Part shown: positions 22,601 through 35,043 of the stretch, piece after piece
Numbering within the stretch: position 1 is the stretch's first letter
How the letters are laid out: each line of letters opens with the position of its first letter
NCBI GenBank assembly: GCA_021018815.1
Contig: JAITYX010000046.1
Coordinates: forward strand, 4,715,501 to 4,779,500
Source: Talinum fruticosum
Taxonomy: Eukaryota > Streptophyta > Magnoliopsida > Caryophyllales > Talinaceae
Length of the DNA stretch: 64,000 nt
Reading direction: 5' to 3'
Translations under genes and position numbers: made by a program
The notes under the pieces: model-generated
Told to the model about the DNA's origin: nothing
What the model saw: the letters and a program-made list of their open reading frames with translations, nothing else
The model's database searches: none

Positions 22601-24315
22601 TTAGCAATGTCTCGGACAAAAGAGAAAAACATGAAATACTATAAATAAGTAAAAAAAACTAAGGAGGGGATGGATCGGTCGGGGTTGAGGAGGAAGGACG
22701 AGTGGTGCACCGGCGCCGATAAGATCATGACGATGTGCTTGAGCGCGGCGGAGGAAGTACAAGAATCTCCGGCATCGGCTCGGTTCGAGTGGCTGACCCG
22801 GAACTAGGTCGTCTAGAGGCTCGTCCTCTTGGAACTCAACCACTGGAGGGGTGTGCTCGAGCTAACTCGCTGCCGACCGACCATGGTCGGCAGGGTGTTC
22901 TAACCCACTCGCAGCGCTGTCATGCGAGCCGATCACTTCGGTTGCGCTTCAAGAGCACCCGGACCCTCGGTTGCTCCTTGTCCTTCTTTATCTTGCTCTC
23001 CTTGCTCGGAAGGAGCTGCCTCAGCTGTAGGCTTCTCTCGCTTCTTCTTCTCCTTCTTCTTCTTCCTCTCCTCCGTCCGAGGAGGACTTGGCGAGGCTCG
23101 AGGATTCTTTAGAAGAGTTTGAGTCACCTTGATCAGCTGCTTTGGATCTTCTCTCTCGAAGGAGCTCGAGAAGCTCCCTTTGCTCCTTAACCGAGCCTTC
23201 ATCTTAAGGAGCACGTCCCGCTGCTCTCGAATTTGAGATTGAGCGGTTTTGTGGTTGATGGTTATAGACTGGAAGACAGTCTTGAATGACTAGAGAATGT
23301 CCTTGAGTTCCAAGGTTACAGAGGATATTTTGTCCATGAAAGCGGTGGACAAAATGAAAGAAAGAGATTTAGAAACACCCGAGGTGGAGACACCACCAGG
23401 TAGAGCCGGAAGAGAAAGAGGCGCCTCGATCCGAGTCCGAGGCGAAGAGGGTTACCTCGGATCAAGACACCAGGTTGGGTTTCTTGGTATTCGTACCCAA
23501 GAAGTTCCTTCTTTCGACTACAACAGACAACCTTAGAAACAATGTTCGGATCCGAGGGAATAGGAACTTTGAACTGTTTGAATATGAGAGTAAGAAGAGC
23601 ACCGAAAGGAAGAGTGGTGTTCTTCTTGTTACGAGTTTGAGCTGGCATAGCGGCCATTTGCTCAATGATAGCAGGAAAGAGGTCTACTTCGCAGCCCTCT
23701 AATATATCAAAAAGAGCTTTAAGATTCTTGGAGTTGGGGTTCTCCTTGCTGGAATGCTGTGAGAAGAAGGTTCTCATCAGCAAGAAACACGGAAGACGAG
23801 CTTCGACTTTAGTTGGGTCACAAAAATGTTTTTGCGTGACCCGGGGAACTCTTTGGCGTACTTCTCAAAGAAATCGTCAACGACCTCATTGAAAGGTATT
23901 GGGTTGCTATTCAAGAAAAGGGAAGATACTTTGAACAGAGGATGGAGGAAGGAAGTATTTCTAAGTGGCTCGAAACCCAATTAAGAGGGATATGCTTCAT
24001 AAATGGTTTCGAATGGGTCGAAAAATAATGAAAACTTAAATATGAGTTTCTTAAAAGCTTATAATCAAAACTATAGAGACATAGGGAGTTATACCTGAGT
24101 CTTGAGATGTTAATATTCTCAATAGATATACCGACTACACCTCTATTGATACTAGCTATACTCAAGCCCTTGACCTTCTCTTGGTGAAGGGAAAAATAAA
24201 ATTGCCACCCATTAGAGCGGAATCGAAACCGTGAAACAGTCCAAAAACTAGGACGCGGGAAAATTTTACAAATACCATCGGGCATGAGGACATGACACCG
24301 AACAGTGTTGGACAT
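22601..24315 (-). pseudogene. SIRE env-like ORF of element F, broken
   Basis: Minus-strand ORF3 of a SIRE element, read from about 24,315 to 22,601 in several frames. The middle part (23,316-23,783) has SKNLKALFDILEGCEVDLFP, MAAMPAQTRNKKNTTLPFGA and TLIFKQFKVPIPSD, the pattern of the so-called putative plant transposon protein domain. The C-terminal part (22,933-23,214) is strongly charged (EERKKKKEKKKREKP), a coiled-coil-like tail. E at 33,277-37,557 is the homologous gene. SIRE env-like proteins have been proposed as envelope proteins, but that role is unproven. The gene ends abruptly at the G junction near 24,316. Confidence 0.72.
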
Positions 24316-25430
24316 TCACTTCCAAAGAATCTGTGGTTGAGATTGAGCACGATGCCAATGATGAGGAACTATACGGATTCAAGACTGTTGCTGCTTTAGA
24401 CAAGTATGAAGCACCTCTTAACTTCAATCCTTTTGGTAACCCTAGCGTCCATTCGATGCGTAGGAAGAAGGGGTACTTGCCATGTCTTGCTGCAGGCCGA
24501 AGGGCATACCACCCTATCTTTCCACCCCTTGAACCCACTAACAATTACAAATTTGGATGAGGCTATCAACCTACTACTAAGGAAATAGCCCAAGCCAAGT
24601 AGGAAATTCAAACCAAGCGGACTATACCTCACACGATCCGCTCTATCAACCCCTTTCCTTACACTCTGGATTGGCAGTTCTTAAAAGAAGGAGATGATTT
24701 TCCTTATTGTGGTTTTCCTAAGTCTTACTACATCATGGAAAAGGACATCCTAGTACCTGTTTTGGAGATATTCAGTGACTAGTATATATTGGAGAAGGAG
24801 GCGCACGACCTCATCGAAGAGGGACAGTCTACACCAAAGTGGACCAACCTGGCTGGGAATTATCTTTTCAGCCTTCTATTCGGACAAGAAAAGAATTTAG
24901 AGGCAAATTCAGTCTCAATACTGTCAAAAACCATGTCGTACCCATAGTTCAATCCATCCAAGTTCATCACCAACGTCGATAATGAAGGCTCCAAGCACAT
25001 CGGTTAGATTGATGCCGAAGAGGGCCAAGAATTCGCCATCAACTTAGGAGCGCATCCCTTTCTTAAGTCTAGTACTAGGGCTTCTTCTTTTGTCGTATCA
25101 TGTTCTATTTCTAATTCTGTTATTCCTAATTCTATGTCTTCGCTTCGAGTCCGATGTACTCATTGCTTTATTCAATAAAGTGAATCTTTCAGCTTATTCT
25201 TTGCCTCCTCTTGCTTTCAATTGTTTTACATCTAATAATGAACAAGAAATCCCTAAAGAATTAATAAAAGCTATGAAAGACCATGAAAATCGCTCACTAA
25301 TAATAGAGGAAACAATAGTAATTAATCTCGGATTAGTGGATCAACCTCGGGAGGTTAAGATCGGGAAAATGCTCGGACCTAGAAGAGCGAGAAACAATTC
25401 ACTTCGCTCCTTATAGAGTTCATGGATGTC
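24316..25430 (+). pseudogene. pol: region between protease and RT of element G
   Basis: Tat-type sequence before RT. 24,333-24,560 (YGFKTVAALDKYEAPLNFNP) cannot be tied to a catalytic domain. 25,240-25,416 (EIPKELIKAMKDHENRSLI, then INLGLVDQPREVKIG) is the conserved pre-RT segment of Tat elements. Between them the frames are broken by many stops (for example near 24,600 and 24,780). Left of 24,316 the sequence changes abruptly to SIRE F. Confidence 0.65.
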
Positions 25431-25589
25431 TAAGCATGGTCCTACAAAGACATGCTGGGGATAGATCCAAGTATAACGGAACATAAAATTCCACTTTACG
25501 AAGACTCTAAGCCTCGTAAAGAAGAAGCTAAGGAGGATAAAACCCGAATGGGCTTTGAAGATTAAGGAAGAAGTCCGGAAGCGAGTTAA

Positions 25590-26190
25590 AGGCTGGGTTC
25601 ATCACATTAGTTCACTATGCTCAGTGGGTAGCAAATATAGTATTGGTTCTAAAGAAGGACAACAGGGTCCGCATGTGTGTCAACTTTAGGGATCCGAATA
25701 AGGCGAGCCCTAAGGATGATTTACCGCTACCTTATATCGATATCCTTGTAGATAACGCAGTGGGTAATGCTTTGCTCTCGGTTACGGATGGCTATGCTGG
25801 ATACAATCAGGTGACGATGACTAAAGAAGACATGGAAAAGACGACCTTCATCACTTAATGGGGGACATATTGTTACGTGGTGATGCCATTTCGGTTCAAG
25901 AACGCCGATGCCACATACCGGAGGATGGCTACCACTTTATTACATGACATAATCCACAATGAAGCTGAAGTTTATGTGGATGACATGATAATCAAATCTA
26001 AAGATAGGGCAGGGCACCTACGAAAATTCTTCCGGAGACTCGTAAAGTATAACATACGCCTTAATCCCCAAAAGTGTGCCTTCGGAGTAACTTCATGCAA
26101 ATGATTACGTTACATTGTCAATCTTAGAGGGATTGAAGTTGATCCATCCATGATCAAAGCTATTCAAGAGATCCCACCGTGAAATACAGA
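25590..26190 (+). pseudogene. pol: reverse transcriptase of element G
   Basis: Frames 25,643-25,858 and 25,877-26,104 carry MCVNFRDPNKASPKDDLPLP, LLSVTDGYAGYNQVTM, MPFRFKNADATYRRM and the catalytic YVDDMIIKSK (about 25,972-26,001). RLNPQKCAFGVTSCK follows, then GIEVDPSMIKAIQEIPP. A TAA at about 25,857 (a tryptophan-containing segment in relatives) and a TGA at about 26,102 break it. Identity as Ty3/gypsy Tat RT is clear. Confidence 0.87.
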
Positions 26191-26379
26191 GAGAGAAATA
26201 TGAGGTTTCCTAGGACATTTACGAGTATATTAGTTGTTTCATATCAAAACCGACTATGGACTATGAAAATATTTTCAAGAAGCTAAAGAAAGGATTTGAG
26301 CCCATTTGGGATATCGAGTGCCAACAAGCATTTGAGAAGGTTAAGGAATACCTAGCTAACCCTCCAGTGGTGCTTCCGC

Positions 26380-26760
26380 CCTAACCAGGGAAACCTTTAC
26401 TTCTATATCTCACCATAACGGAGATAGCTATGGATACTAGGCTAGCTCAACAAGATGGGAATGAAGAACGCGCGATTTATTATCTAAGTAAGAAGTTCTT
26501 ATATTATGAGACTAGATACACGCCACTAGAGAAGACATCATTGGCATTAGTCCGGGTTATCAAGAAGCTCGGGCATTCCATGTTAGCCCACACGGTACAT
26601 GTGGTAGCACATATGGATCCCATTAAATATATACTTAAGCAACCACCTATCAACAACAAGATAGCAAGATGGAATGTCATGCTCGTCGAATTCGAGCTCA
26701 AGTGTGTCCCTCAAAAGCGATCAAAGGAAGGGTAGTGTCGGAATTCCTAGCTGATCTACC
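26380..26760 (+). pseudogene. pol: first RNase H domain of element G
   Basis: LLLYLTITEIAMDTRLAQQD, ERAIYYLSKKFLYYETRYTP and HVVAHMDPIKYILKQPPIN are the gypsy-type RNase H that follows RT in Tat elements. Its first acidic position is poorly kept. A frameshift near 26,735 precedes a short VVSEFLADLPI segment. Confidence 0.8.
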
Positions 26761-26814
26761 TATAATTAAATTGCAACTCGAACACCTTGACTTTCCGGAC
26801 GAAGATATATTACA

Positions 26815-27270
26815 AGTAGAGGTGGACGTTTAGACAATGTATTTCGATGGCGCTTCCAATCGAAGGGCTTTGGAGTAGGGATACTTCTAGTCTCACCGGA
26901 GGGAGCACATAATCCCATTTCGGTTAAATTAGACTTCTAGGTCACCAACAATGCTACAGAGTACAAGGTATGCATTACAGGACTTGAAGTTGTTGTAGAA
27001 ATTGGGGTTAAGAACATAAGGGTTGTCGGTGAATCCAGTCTTATCATTAATCAAATTTTGCAAACATCGAAGGTACGTAGTGAAGCCTTTGCACCCTACC
27101 ATGCATATTTGATAGAGTTATCAAAACATTTTGAGAACATTTCTTTCACCTACCTTCCTAGGGATAACAACCAATTCGCAGATGTGTTAGAAAAATTAGC
27201 ATCCATGATCAACATCCCTAACGACATTTATTCGATGCCTTTTCACATAGAGCGATATAATTAGCTAGCA
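26815..27270 (+). pseudogene. pol: second (archaeal-type) RNase H of element G
   Basis: A second RNase H between the first one and integrase, as in Ogre/Tat elements. Motifs: MYFDGASN (first Asp), NNATEYKVCITGLE (Glu), VVGESSLIINQ (normally GDS; Asp changed to Glu) and RDNNQFADVLEKLASM (last Asp). One TAG near 26,938 and a one-base shift near 26,870 are seen. The domain is well preserved otherwise, frame 27,058-27,264 being open. Confidence 0.82.
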
Positions 27271-27479
27271 TATATTTACACCTTAGCAGTTGTCTAATAC
27301 CGACCACACCAGTTGGTATTATTACATTTATCGGTATTTGGATAAGCAGCAATATCGCTTGGACTCCACGCCTAGAGCCCAACCAGCTATTAGGATTTTG
27401 GCTGCCCAATTCTTTATTAATTAAAGACAACTGTACAAGAAAACCAACACTAGATCAACTTACTTTGTGTCAACCAACA

Positions 27480-28560
27480 TGAAGCAAAGCGCACCATGGA
27501 TGAGATTCATGGTGGGGAGAGCGGACCCCACATGAATGGTAAGATGTTGGTTAAGAAAGTTTAGTGACTTGGTTATTACTCGGTCAACCATGGCGGCAGA
27601 CTACTATGAGTTTGTTAGAAAATGCCATAAGTGTCGGTGTATGCAAATTTACATCACCAACTACCTTCATTTCCCTTAACATTAGCATTCCCCTAGCCAT
27701 TCTTGATTTGGGGAATAGACATTATTTGAAAGATGACCCCTAAAGGAATGGGTGGTCACGAGTTCGTGTTAGTAGCAATTAACTACATCACCAAGAGGGT
27801 AGAGGCAGTGTGTTGTAAAAGCCCGACTTTAAAACAGGCGCTAAGTTCCTTACCCGTAATATCATTTTCCATTACGGGGTGCCCCATGATCTAATTAGTG
27901 ACCATTGTAGTCATTTTAAGAAAGAAGTAGCAAACTTGTTGGACAAGTACAAGATTAAGTAGCATAAGTCTTCTCCTTATTGTCCTCGGACCAATGGAGT
28001 AGTCGAGGCCACCATTCTATGATCTAATTCGTAGAATGGTGGAGAAGATTGCTATCAATTATAAGGATTGGCCTCGATAAGCGGCCTTTTGCTTTATGGG
28101 TCTATCGAGCATCCATTAGAACCTCTACAGGAGCAACACCTTACTCCCTAGTATATGGCATGGAAGTAGTCCTTCAAATAGAGATTGTCATCCCTTCATT
28201 AAGGATCATTGATGAAAGTCGATTCCGTAAGCGAGTGTGCTAAAGCACATTACAAAGAGTTAGTGTTGTTGGATCATAGGTGCCTCAATGCCTTGCACAA
28301 TGTCTAAATATACCAGGCAAGTATATCAAGGGCAATCAACAAAAGAGTGAAGCCTCGAAACCTACAAATTGGAGATTTGGTCCTCAAAGAGATTAGAGCA
28401 CCAATTCAGGATCCACGAGGGGAGTTTAGGCCCAATTGGCAAGGCCCAATTGTGCCTAGTCGGATATTGCCAGAGCGGAGCAGTCAAAGTAACCGATTTA
28501 GATGGTGAAGTAATATTTCAAGTATACAAACTTGGATTAATTAAAAAATATTACGTCAAG
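27480..28560 (+). pseudogene. pol: integrase of element G
   Basis: The core reads WGIDII, KGMGGHEFVLVAINYITKRV (about 27,715-27,810), then LISDHCSHFKKEVANLLDKY (about 27,888-27,950) and RTNGVVEA (about 27,990-28,012). These hold the Asp, Asp and Glu of the catalytic triad. A short duplication of GATCTAATTCGTAGAATGG-like sequence lies near 28,010-28,035. The C-terminal part has GATPYSLVYGMEVVLQIEI (28,133-28,190) and VTDLDGEVIFQVYK. Many stops and shifts make it non-functional. Confidence 0.82.
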
Positions 28561-30924
28561 CACGACCTTGGACGGTGGGCGAGACCTGGCCTAACTAGGC
28601 CATGCTATGGCCGGTGCCGGCCACCACCTGGACAACGCTCGGGCTGACCGGGCCGTAATATCCCTTTTAAATCTAATTCGTAATTCATCTTTTACTATAC
28701 AGCTTACTATTCATTTTTTGGATAGCCCAATTAGGTGGTCCGTTTATGTATTTTACTCGTATTTTTTATTATTAATTTTTAAAGGTGGTACAATTAGGCA
28801 GCCCAATTTCTTTTTACCTCTAGGTGAGTAGTAAAACGTAAAAGTATAGCATAATACTTACATTTATTTAATAAAAGATAAGCCAACTACTTACCCGAAT
28901 ACATAGCCAATAAAAGGGAAGTACACTACTTGTAAAAACTTGTTTTAAAGAGGCAAAACTAATCTTCTTTTTCTTTTATTCTTTCATAAATTCTATCTAA
29001 AAATCTAAAGCCCTAGTCTATCTAAAGTTTTTGTCCTTTAGGGTCAGTAGACTCAGCTCTATCATCTTGGGTACGCTTTTTAGTTCTTCAATTCTTCAGG
29101 CCCTTTTCTCTTCAGCTTCCTTGGCTCCATTTTCTCTTCGGTGTACATGTTCAGCCACCCGAGGGTTTATTTCGCATATCCGGAGAGGTGTAGCAGTAGG
29201 GACAGACTTCGTCAGGATCTATCTCACTAGCTCTCAATGCCTTACTCGTTGGGGATCCACTTCTATTATCCACTCCGGATAATAGGCACATATAGATGTA
29301 TTTGGTTTGCATGCAGGTGTTAGCAGCTTTAGGCACGTTCATTTAGTATACGAGCCATGATTTTGTTCACCTAGAGTTGCCCATTCCTTCAAACAAGTCG
29401 AAGGTAGCAGGCTAGATGTAGTCCAAGAAAGGAATTACTTGCTCTCTTCCCATATGCCGTAACACACGGTCGGGGAATATAATAGGTGCTACTTTAAAGG
29501 CCCAAAAAGCATACATATGGATGTTGCAAGGTATGTGTCCTAAATTAGGACACTTTCCAATGCTCGATGTATCATTGAATACTATTACTACGATTCTTGA
29601 GTTAATCCTCCCACCAAGAAGCAGGGTGATCGGTTACCACCTCTTCCCGCTTCGCCGACGTAAGTGTACTGCTAAGTATACATCAATATTTACAAGAGCT
29701 TGGATTAGCTTTAAGTGCTCCATTAACCGGATCTACACACCATAGATACAAGAAAAATAAATAAGTGCCCTACATGGTCAAAGGTTCAACTTTTTAGGCC
29801 CAATAGGAGCAAATATATATATATATAAAGCAACGAAAATGTGAAAGGAGTGGAAAATCCGGACTTTCGGGGTAAACCGAAGACGACCCAGCCTTGGCAA
29901 GCACCGGATTGGTGCCCCATGGCCGGCGCCAACAACCTCGCCTACGCCGCTTGGTCTCATTAGCCGTTATTTGCTTACCTCGCAACAATAGGGGGCTCCC
30001 AACGAAGTTTCATTAGAGTTTGCCTCGACCCAATCTAAACCTATGATCATTTCAAGCAACTATAATCTTCTAACCGCTCAACTAAGCTCAATAGTGCCAC
30101 GGGCGTCATATCCCCACATCCACCTACTAGCAGGAATCCACCTATTGGGCAAGTGATAATCACTTGTTGCCTCGGGATAATGATCACTTCATAATAGGCG
30201 TACATGTGCTAATAGTATTTCATTAGGTTTATCGATTTACCTGATTTTTGATAAGAATACACCCTAGATTCTTATTGCTCGGCTTTAGCAAGTACTTATA
30301 AGTCTCACGCAGATTTCCATAAGGCTTGGGCAAGATAGGTTTTGACCGCCTTTGGATGCCCAATATAGCATAAAATTCTTCAAGTAGGGGCATAGTTCCT
30401 TTTCCCCAAACCCGAAGACATGGTGGTGAGGATCCCAAAAGGCCACAACAACCCTTATGAAAGTCTAATAGACTTTCACCCGACGAATACTAAATAATGC
30501 ATTCAGCCCATAATTTGACAAACCTAATTTTTTAATGTTGCTCATCTCATGCATCCACCAGGACAAGTCACTCATAAAGTTCGTTTTTCTCGAAGAGAAT
30601 AGAAGGCACTGGATTTTCTATTTGTTTCACGTAAGATTTTGCATAAGGCGTAATTTCAAGCACCTATGTGAATCCTTTTCATAGGAGTTTTCCGGAGCTT
30701 TGGAGTCATACTCGCACCTCAACTACGAGTAACCCCGGTCTTCACGGGTGGCCGGCGCCACCACCACCTTTGTTTGGCCTGTTTGTGTGTTCCTTCTTTT
30801 TCAGTGCAAGCACTCCTTGGGTTGTGTTATTATCTTTTCCTTGTAGCCCATTGCATGTGTGCCACATAGTTATTTTGGACCATGCAATTGAATTTTCTCA
30901 TTTTTATTTTTTATTATTTTCTTT
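28561..30924 (+). other. non-coding region downstream of pol in G
   Basis: About 2.4 kb without a recognisable gene. Two GCCGGCGCC-like GC-rich patches (about 28,610 and 29,922) stand out in AT-rich DNA. Short frames at 29,031 and 29,778 lack any known motif. Long untranslated 3' regions are usual in Tat elements. Confidence 0.5.
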
Positions 30925-30939
30925 TGGGGGAATGGGGGC
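30925..30939 (+). other. candidate polypurine tract of G
   Basis: TGGGGGAATGGGGGC is the only long G-rich tract between integrase and E. It is followed by TACTCGTAAAAT, where a TGTA-type LTR start would be expected; K at 45,713-45,730 shows GTGGGGCTAAC then TGTAGACAC. An inserted C may hide the TG. Confidence 0.45.
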
Positions 30940-30943
30940 TACT

Positions 30944-33275
30944 CGTAAAATTTTTTCGATTTGTCTTTGTAATTTTTTCCTAAGACATTTTGCATCATAA
31001 TTAATAAAAGAATGCATTTTTTAGTAATTGAGTCATCTTGCATTTCATCCCATTGCATAAGAGTCACACCATTACAAAGTAAATATTAAACAAATAATAG
31101 CACCCTACAAGGAACTTTCTAATCATCAACACCAAAAGCAAGTAAGGGATCTACTATCAATAGCCATCGAATCATCATCGAAGATATACTTCTCGAAGCC
31201 CTCCAAGAGGGATGTGGAGAATTGGTCACCTTCACCACCATGAGAAGAGTTACCTCCATAATCTAAAGATTGAGAAGCTTCATGGGATGGTCCGCAAGAC
31301 TGAAGCCCGAGAGAAATAAAGTGGGTTCCCATGCCGATCAAAAGCCTAAAGCGACAAGATGTTTAGAATCTCTCAAGCAAAATTGGGCCCCACATCGGAC
31401 GAACTAGGCTTTGAAGTGCTAGGCTCCGCCCCGTAAATACTACAACAAAGCGCACGCCTCAATGAACGGTGAAAAGTACTCGCCTCGGATAGACCCCGAA
31501 AGGTGCTTCTTGGTTAGATTGTTGGGTGTGTGCTCCCGATTCACCATGGAAGCCTCCCGATGAAGACGCTATAGATCGTTATCCGTACAAGAAGGAAAGA
31601 GCTATTAGCACACCTACTGCAGATTGAAGCTTAATGGACATGGTTTGGGATTGCTCCGATCATACTACATAATTCATTCAATGACATTAGTAAAATACTT
31701 TTAGTATACCACTAAAAGAAAAGAGCATAAAACTCTTACCCCATGCCAGCTTTGAGGGAAATGATGGCCAAATCATTCTTCCTCAGGAATTTCGGGAATC
31801 CTCACGTAACGTGGAGATTCCCAGGTCATGCAACATCCACATCAAGACTAGAAATATAAATATCCTATGGAGTAAGCTATCAAAACATGGAATTAATTTC
31901 CATACATGAAATTCAACTATGTGGAAGAAAGGAAAGAAGTGAGAACTCACTCGTTGAATCATTATCCGACTCGCATGGTGTTTATAAGATATGTACAAAT
32001 TCAAAAATTGGGTACAAGGATACCCGATGGTCACAACCGCTTGCTATTGTAGAGGAAGAGAGCAAAGATAAAACATGGTGTAGGGTGGATCAACCGCAAT
32101 GAGTGGAGGCCATGTGTTGACCAGAATTTGAGGTGTGACCCTTTCACCGAGATACCAACAAAACCCAAAAGCACCCTAAACAAGATCCATCTTTCACTTA
32201 ACTCCTGTGCAATGGTAATGCTTGGAGGGAGTTGGAGTTGGACCCAAGGATGACAATTGGCCTACACATACAAGATTTATCAAGAAAGAAGCAAACAAAA
32301 ATAAAAGACAACAAGAAAATGAGTAAAAAACCGTGCATAACCAAGGCTAGCGTTCACCATAGGCAGTCCCACAAGATCCACCATAGGCAGTGGGTGGTGG
32401 CAGTCAGCTAATCGGTGAAGCAAAAATTTTTCTAGGCATATTTTTGAGGTTAATTTTGAGCTTAAAGAGACATACCGATACTATGGATTGTGCACCGTTG
32501 AAGGTACATCCTAGCCTATGACATAGAGGCCGAGAATACGGGACAATTTGTTGAACCGGGAGAAAGGTGCGAGAAGTACTCGTACAATACCACGACTGCA
32601 TTATCACAAATCAAGTAAGATTTTTTATCCACACAAGATGAAAAATACGCAGGAAAGAAGTGAAGAATTTAAGCACATCTCAATAATCTTCCACAAATCG
32701 CACAATAGAAGATAATTCGGTGAATCTATCTAAGGCTTTGTATGCCGCACACTTACACGGAGACCCCTAATGAGGTATGTATATGCAAGAGCACCCCAGT
32801 TAAGATCCTTTATTTTATTAAGGTACGCTAAGTTGACCAAATAGTGAACGTGAACCTTGGAAGCCTGATAGGAAAAAAGCACCATACTCAATAAAAGAGC
32901 CAGCACAATCCGAACTTGTTGAGGAGAATGGCGAACCCAAAACTGTGCATCCATAAAAGCGACAAAATAACGGTGTATTTAAAGAAATTTTCTGGAGGAA
33001 ACCTATTAGCTACGGGACCAAAAAGGTGACAAAAATGGTCGCGGTCCTTGTATAAATTCCAGTCATAAGCTAGAGGCTCCCCAAGAAGCCCAAACCGGAC
33101 AAAACAACTAAATCAAAAGGGGTTATGGTCATTTCCCCAAAGGGAAGGTGAAAAGTGTTGGTAGTATCCCGAAGTGCTCACTAATGGCCCTAATAGGATC
33201 CCGTTCTCTCTTATCACAAAGGTCATTTAAAGCAAGGAAAAGAGAACCAAAACCAAGCATTTCACATGACATTTC
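30944..33275 (+). repeat. possible 3' LTR of G
   Basis: The stretch from the G-rich tract to the SIRE E boundary, 2.3 kb, has no supported gene. Its position makes a long Tat-type LTR the simplest reading. With no second copy in the window neither end can be tested. Minus-strand frames near 31,126 and 32,730 have no recognisable domain; some Tat elements carry an antisense ORF between pol and LTR, so a remnant is an alternative. Confidence 0.3.
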
Positions 33276-34053
33276 CGAGAACTAAGTCATCTAGGGGCTC
33301 ATCCTCCCGGAATACCACGGAGGGAGGTGCTTCTTCTGTTTTGACCGATATGGACTAACCAATGTCCACAGGGTCTTCGACCTACTCGGATCGTTGTCCG
33401 AGCCGATCAGCTCCGGTTCGGGGACTTCAAGCACCTTGTCCTTCTTGCTGAGCGGCTTCCTTCTTCTTTTCTTCTTCCTCCTTCTCTTTGCCCTTCTCCT
33501 CAGGTCAAATTGCTTCATCCGCGGGTTTTTTATTCTTCGCTTCGCGGAGGGGGAATTAGCAGGGCTGGAGTACTCCTCAAAGGTTTCTAAGCTATCGGGG
33601 TCCTGAGCGGCCTTGGATCTCCTTTCTTGAAGGAGCTGAAGTTCCTCCTGTTGCTCCTTGATTAGTCCCTTCATCTCGAGGAGTAGATCCCGGTGTTCCG
33701 GATTTGAGACTGAGCCGTCTTCTAGTTTATGACCATACTCTAAAGGACGTTTTTGTAGGAGCAGAGAGTGGCCCGAAACTCTTTGGTCACATAAGAGATC
33801 TTGTCTATCAAGACTGTAGACAAGGAAATAATGGCTTCAGGAGGAGGTTCTGAGGTGGATGCACCACCAGGTGCGGGAGGGAGAGATAGAGGAGTCCGAG
33901 TCCGAGTCTTAGGAGAGGGTGAAGGCAGCTTTAGTTCCGACCCATGGACCTAGACACCGGGCTTGATCTCCTGGTACCATATCCCGAAGTTCCTACCGCC
34001 CACTATAATGGCAGCCTCGAAACTGCGTTTGGAGTCCGAGGGGAGGGAATCTT
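33276..34053 (-). pseudogene. C-terminal part of SIRE env-like ORF of element E
   Basis: Matches F's env-like gene at 22,795-23,560. 33,291-33,674 encodes IKEQQEELQLLQERRSKAAQ and a basic run (RRRAKRRRKKKRRRKPLSKK). This is the charged, coiled-coil-like tail. It is interrupted at 34,053 by insert P and resumes at 36,873. Confidence 0.72.
34049..34053. repeat. left target-site duplication of insert P (cttag)
   Basis: cttag here and cttaa at 36873-36877 match in four of five bases. Joining them restores alignment with the uninterrupted F gene near 23,570. Confidence 0.6.
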
Positions 34054-35018
34054 AGTAACGCCTCAAACCCGTAATCATCGGTTTTATTCTAAATAAACCG
34101 CTAGCCGATGATTAGCAAAGTGAAAAGTAGGTTAGGGACATTACCGCCGCCCTTACCGGAGGAAAGGGCAAGGCTATGACAATAGATAGATTTCTAACCC
34201 TAAGTTACACTTGCTTTGCCACTAACAACAAGTGACTCATGATAAGGCATAAACTATAAATTGTACAAAGATTAAGCATAAGTATAGACTATAGTCCGGT
34301 AAACTACGACAATGACAATTAACCCTTGATACCCCAACTAGGTTGTCGCTAGGAGCCTCTAAGTCCTTAACAGACCTTTACTTCAAATCTTCAACATCTT
34401 TACTTAAAACAAAACAAGAAAACATTTTCGAAATGTGAGCCGAAGCTCAATACGTCCATTATCATGTCAGTAAAATAAATGTTATAAAATAGTTGAGTTG
34501 AGCGCATGCATTTTAATTCATTTGTAAATGAGGGAGAGTGAACAATGTAAACCTGTTGCTAATTAATTATCTGAATGGATCCCTTTACGATCATCGGGTT
34601 TCCCTAAACGCATGTGCACACACCCGCATAATCTGGTTGAAGGTGGTCACAGTTACGGTGTTACCAACCTGGATATTGGGCGTACCAAATAATGGCACTT
34701 GATGGGCGGGTTCATATTAATGATGGCAAATACTGTTTGCAAATTATTCTTTGTTGTTGTTGATGTCGGCCATATCCGGCCTTGATTTACAAATAAAACA
34801 TTGAAGGGCACGATCAGTGAACGTACCTTGTGCCGATGTTCTTTATCCTTTTGGGGCGGAATCCGGATGAACGCACGACGCTTGATGGCCTTAAGAGATA
34901 TAAAAGATTTTATTAATGAACTGAATTTTCCTTTCTTATTTATTAAATTACTTCAAGGATACTTGAAATGAAGATTAAGAAAGTTAGTTTTTACTAAAGG
35001 ATACTAATGTTATCTTTA

Positions 35019-35043
35019 ATATATATATATATATATATATATA
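35019..35043. repeat. (AT)n microsatellite
   Basis: About 12 AT units within insert P, in AT-rich DNA. Confidence 0.9.

Larger units (their letters stand above)
24316..33275 (+). mobile_element. Tat/Ogre-type Ty3/gypsy element G, 5' truncated
   Basis: Plus-strand gypsy element starting in the middle of the region before RT, with no 5' LTR, PBS or gag. It has RT, two RNase H domains and integrase in that order, the mark of the Tat lineage. A long non-coding tail and a G-rich tract near 30,925 follow. The right end is taken as about 33,275, where SIRE env-like sequence of E begins; this is inferred from E against F, not from a visible LTR end. Confidence 0.7.

Noticed and set aside
22735..23122. 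Two plus-strand frames (125 and 66 codons) with a leucine/serine/phenylalanine-rich stretch that looks like a membrane or signal segment
   Set aside because: They are the antisense of the lysine/glutamate-rich tail of F's env-like gene; AAG/GAG repeats read backwards give Leu/Phe/Ser runs.
23297..23536. 79-codon plus-strand frame with charged residues
   Set aside because: Antisense overlap with the supported env-like gene of F.
28010..28050. Short direct repeat of TCTATGATCTAATTCGTAGAATGG-type sequence as a target-site duplication or insertion scar
   Set aside because: It is inside the integrase coding region of G with coding similarity on both sides and no inserted sequence; a small local duplication is enough.
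33394..33606. Hydrophobic plus-strand frame of 70 codons
   Set aside because: Same effect: antisense of the basic tail of E's env-like gene.
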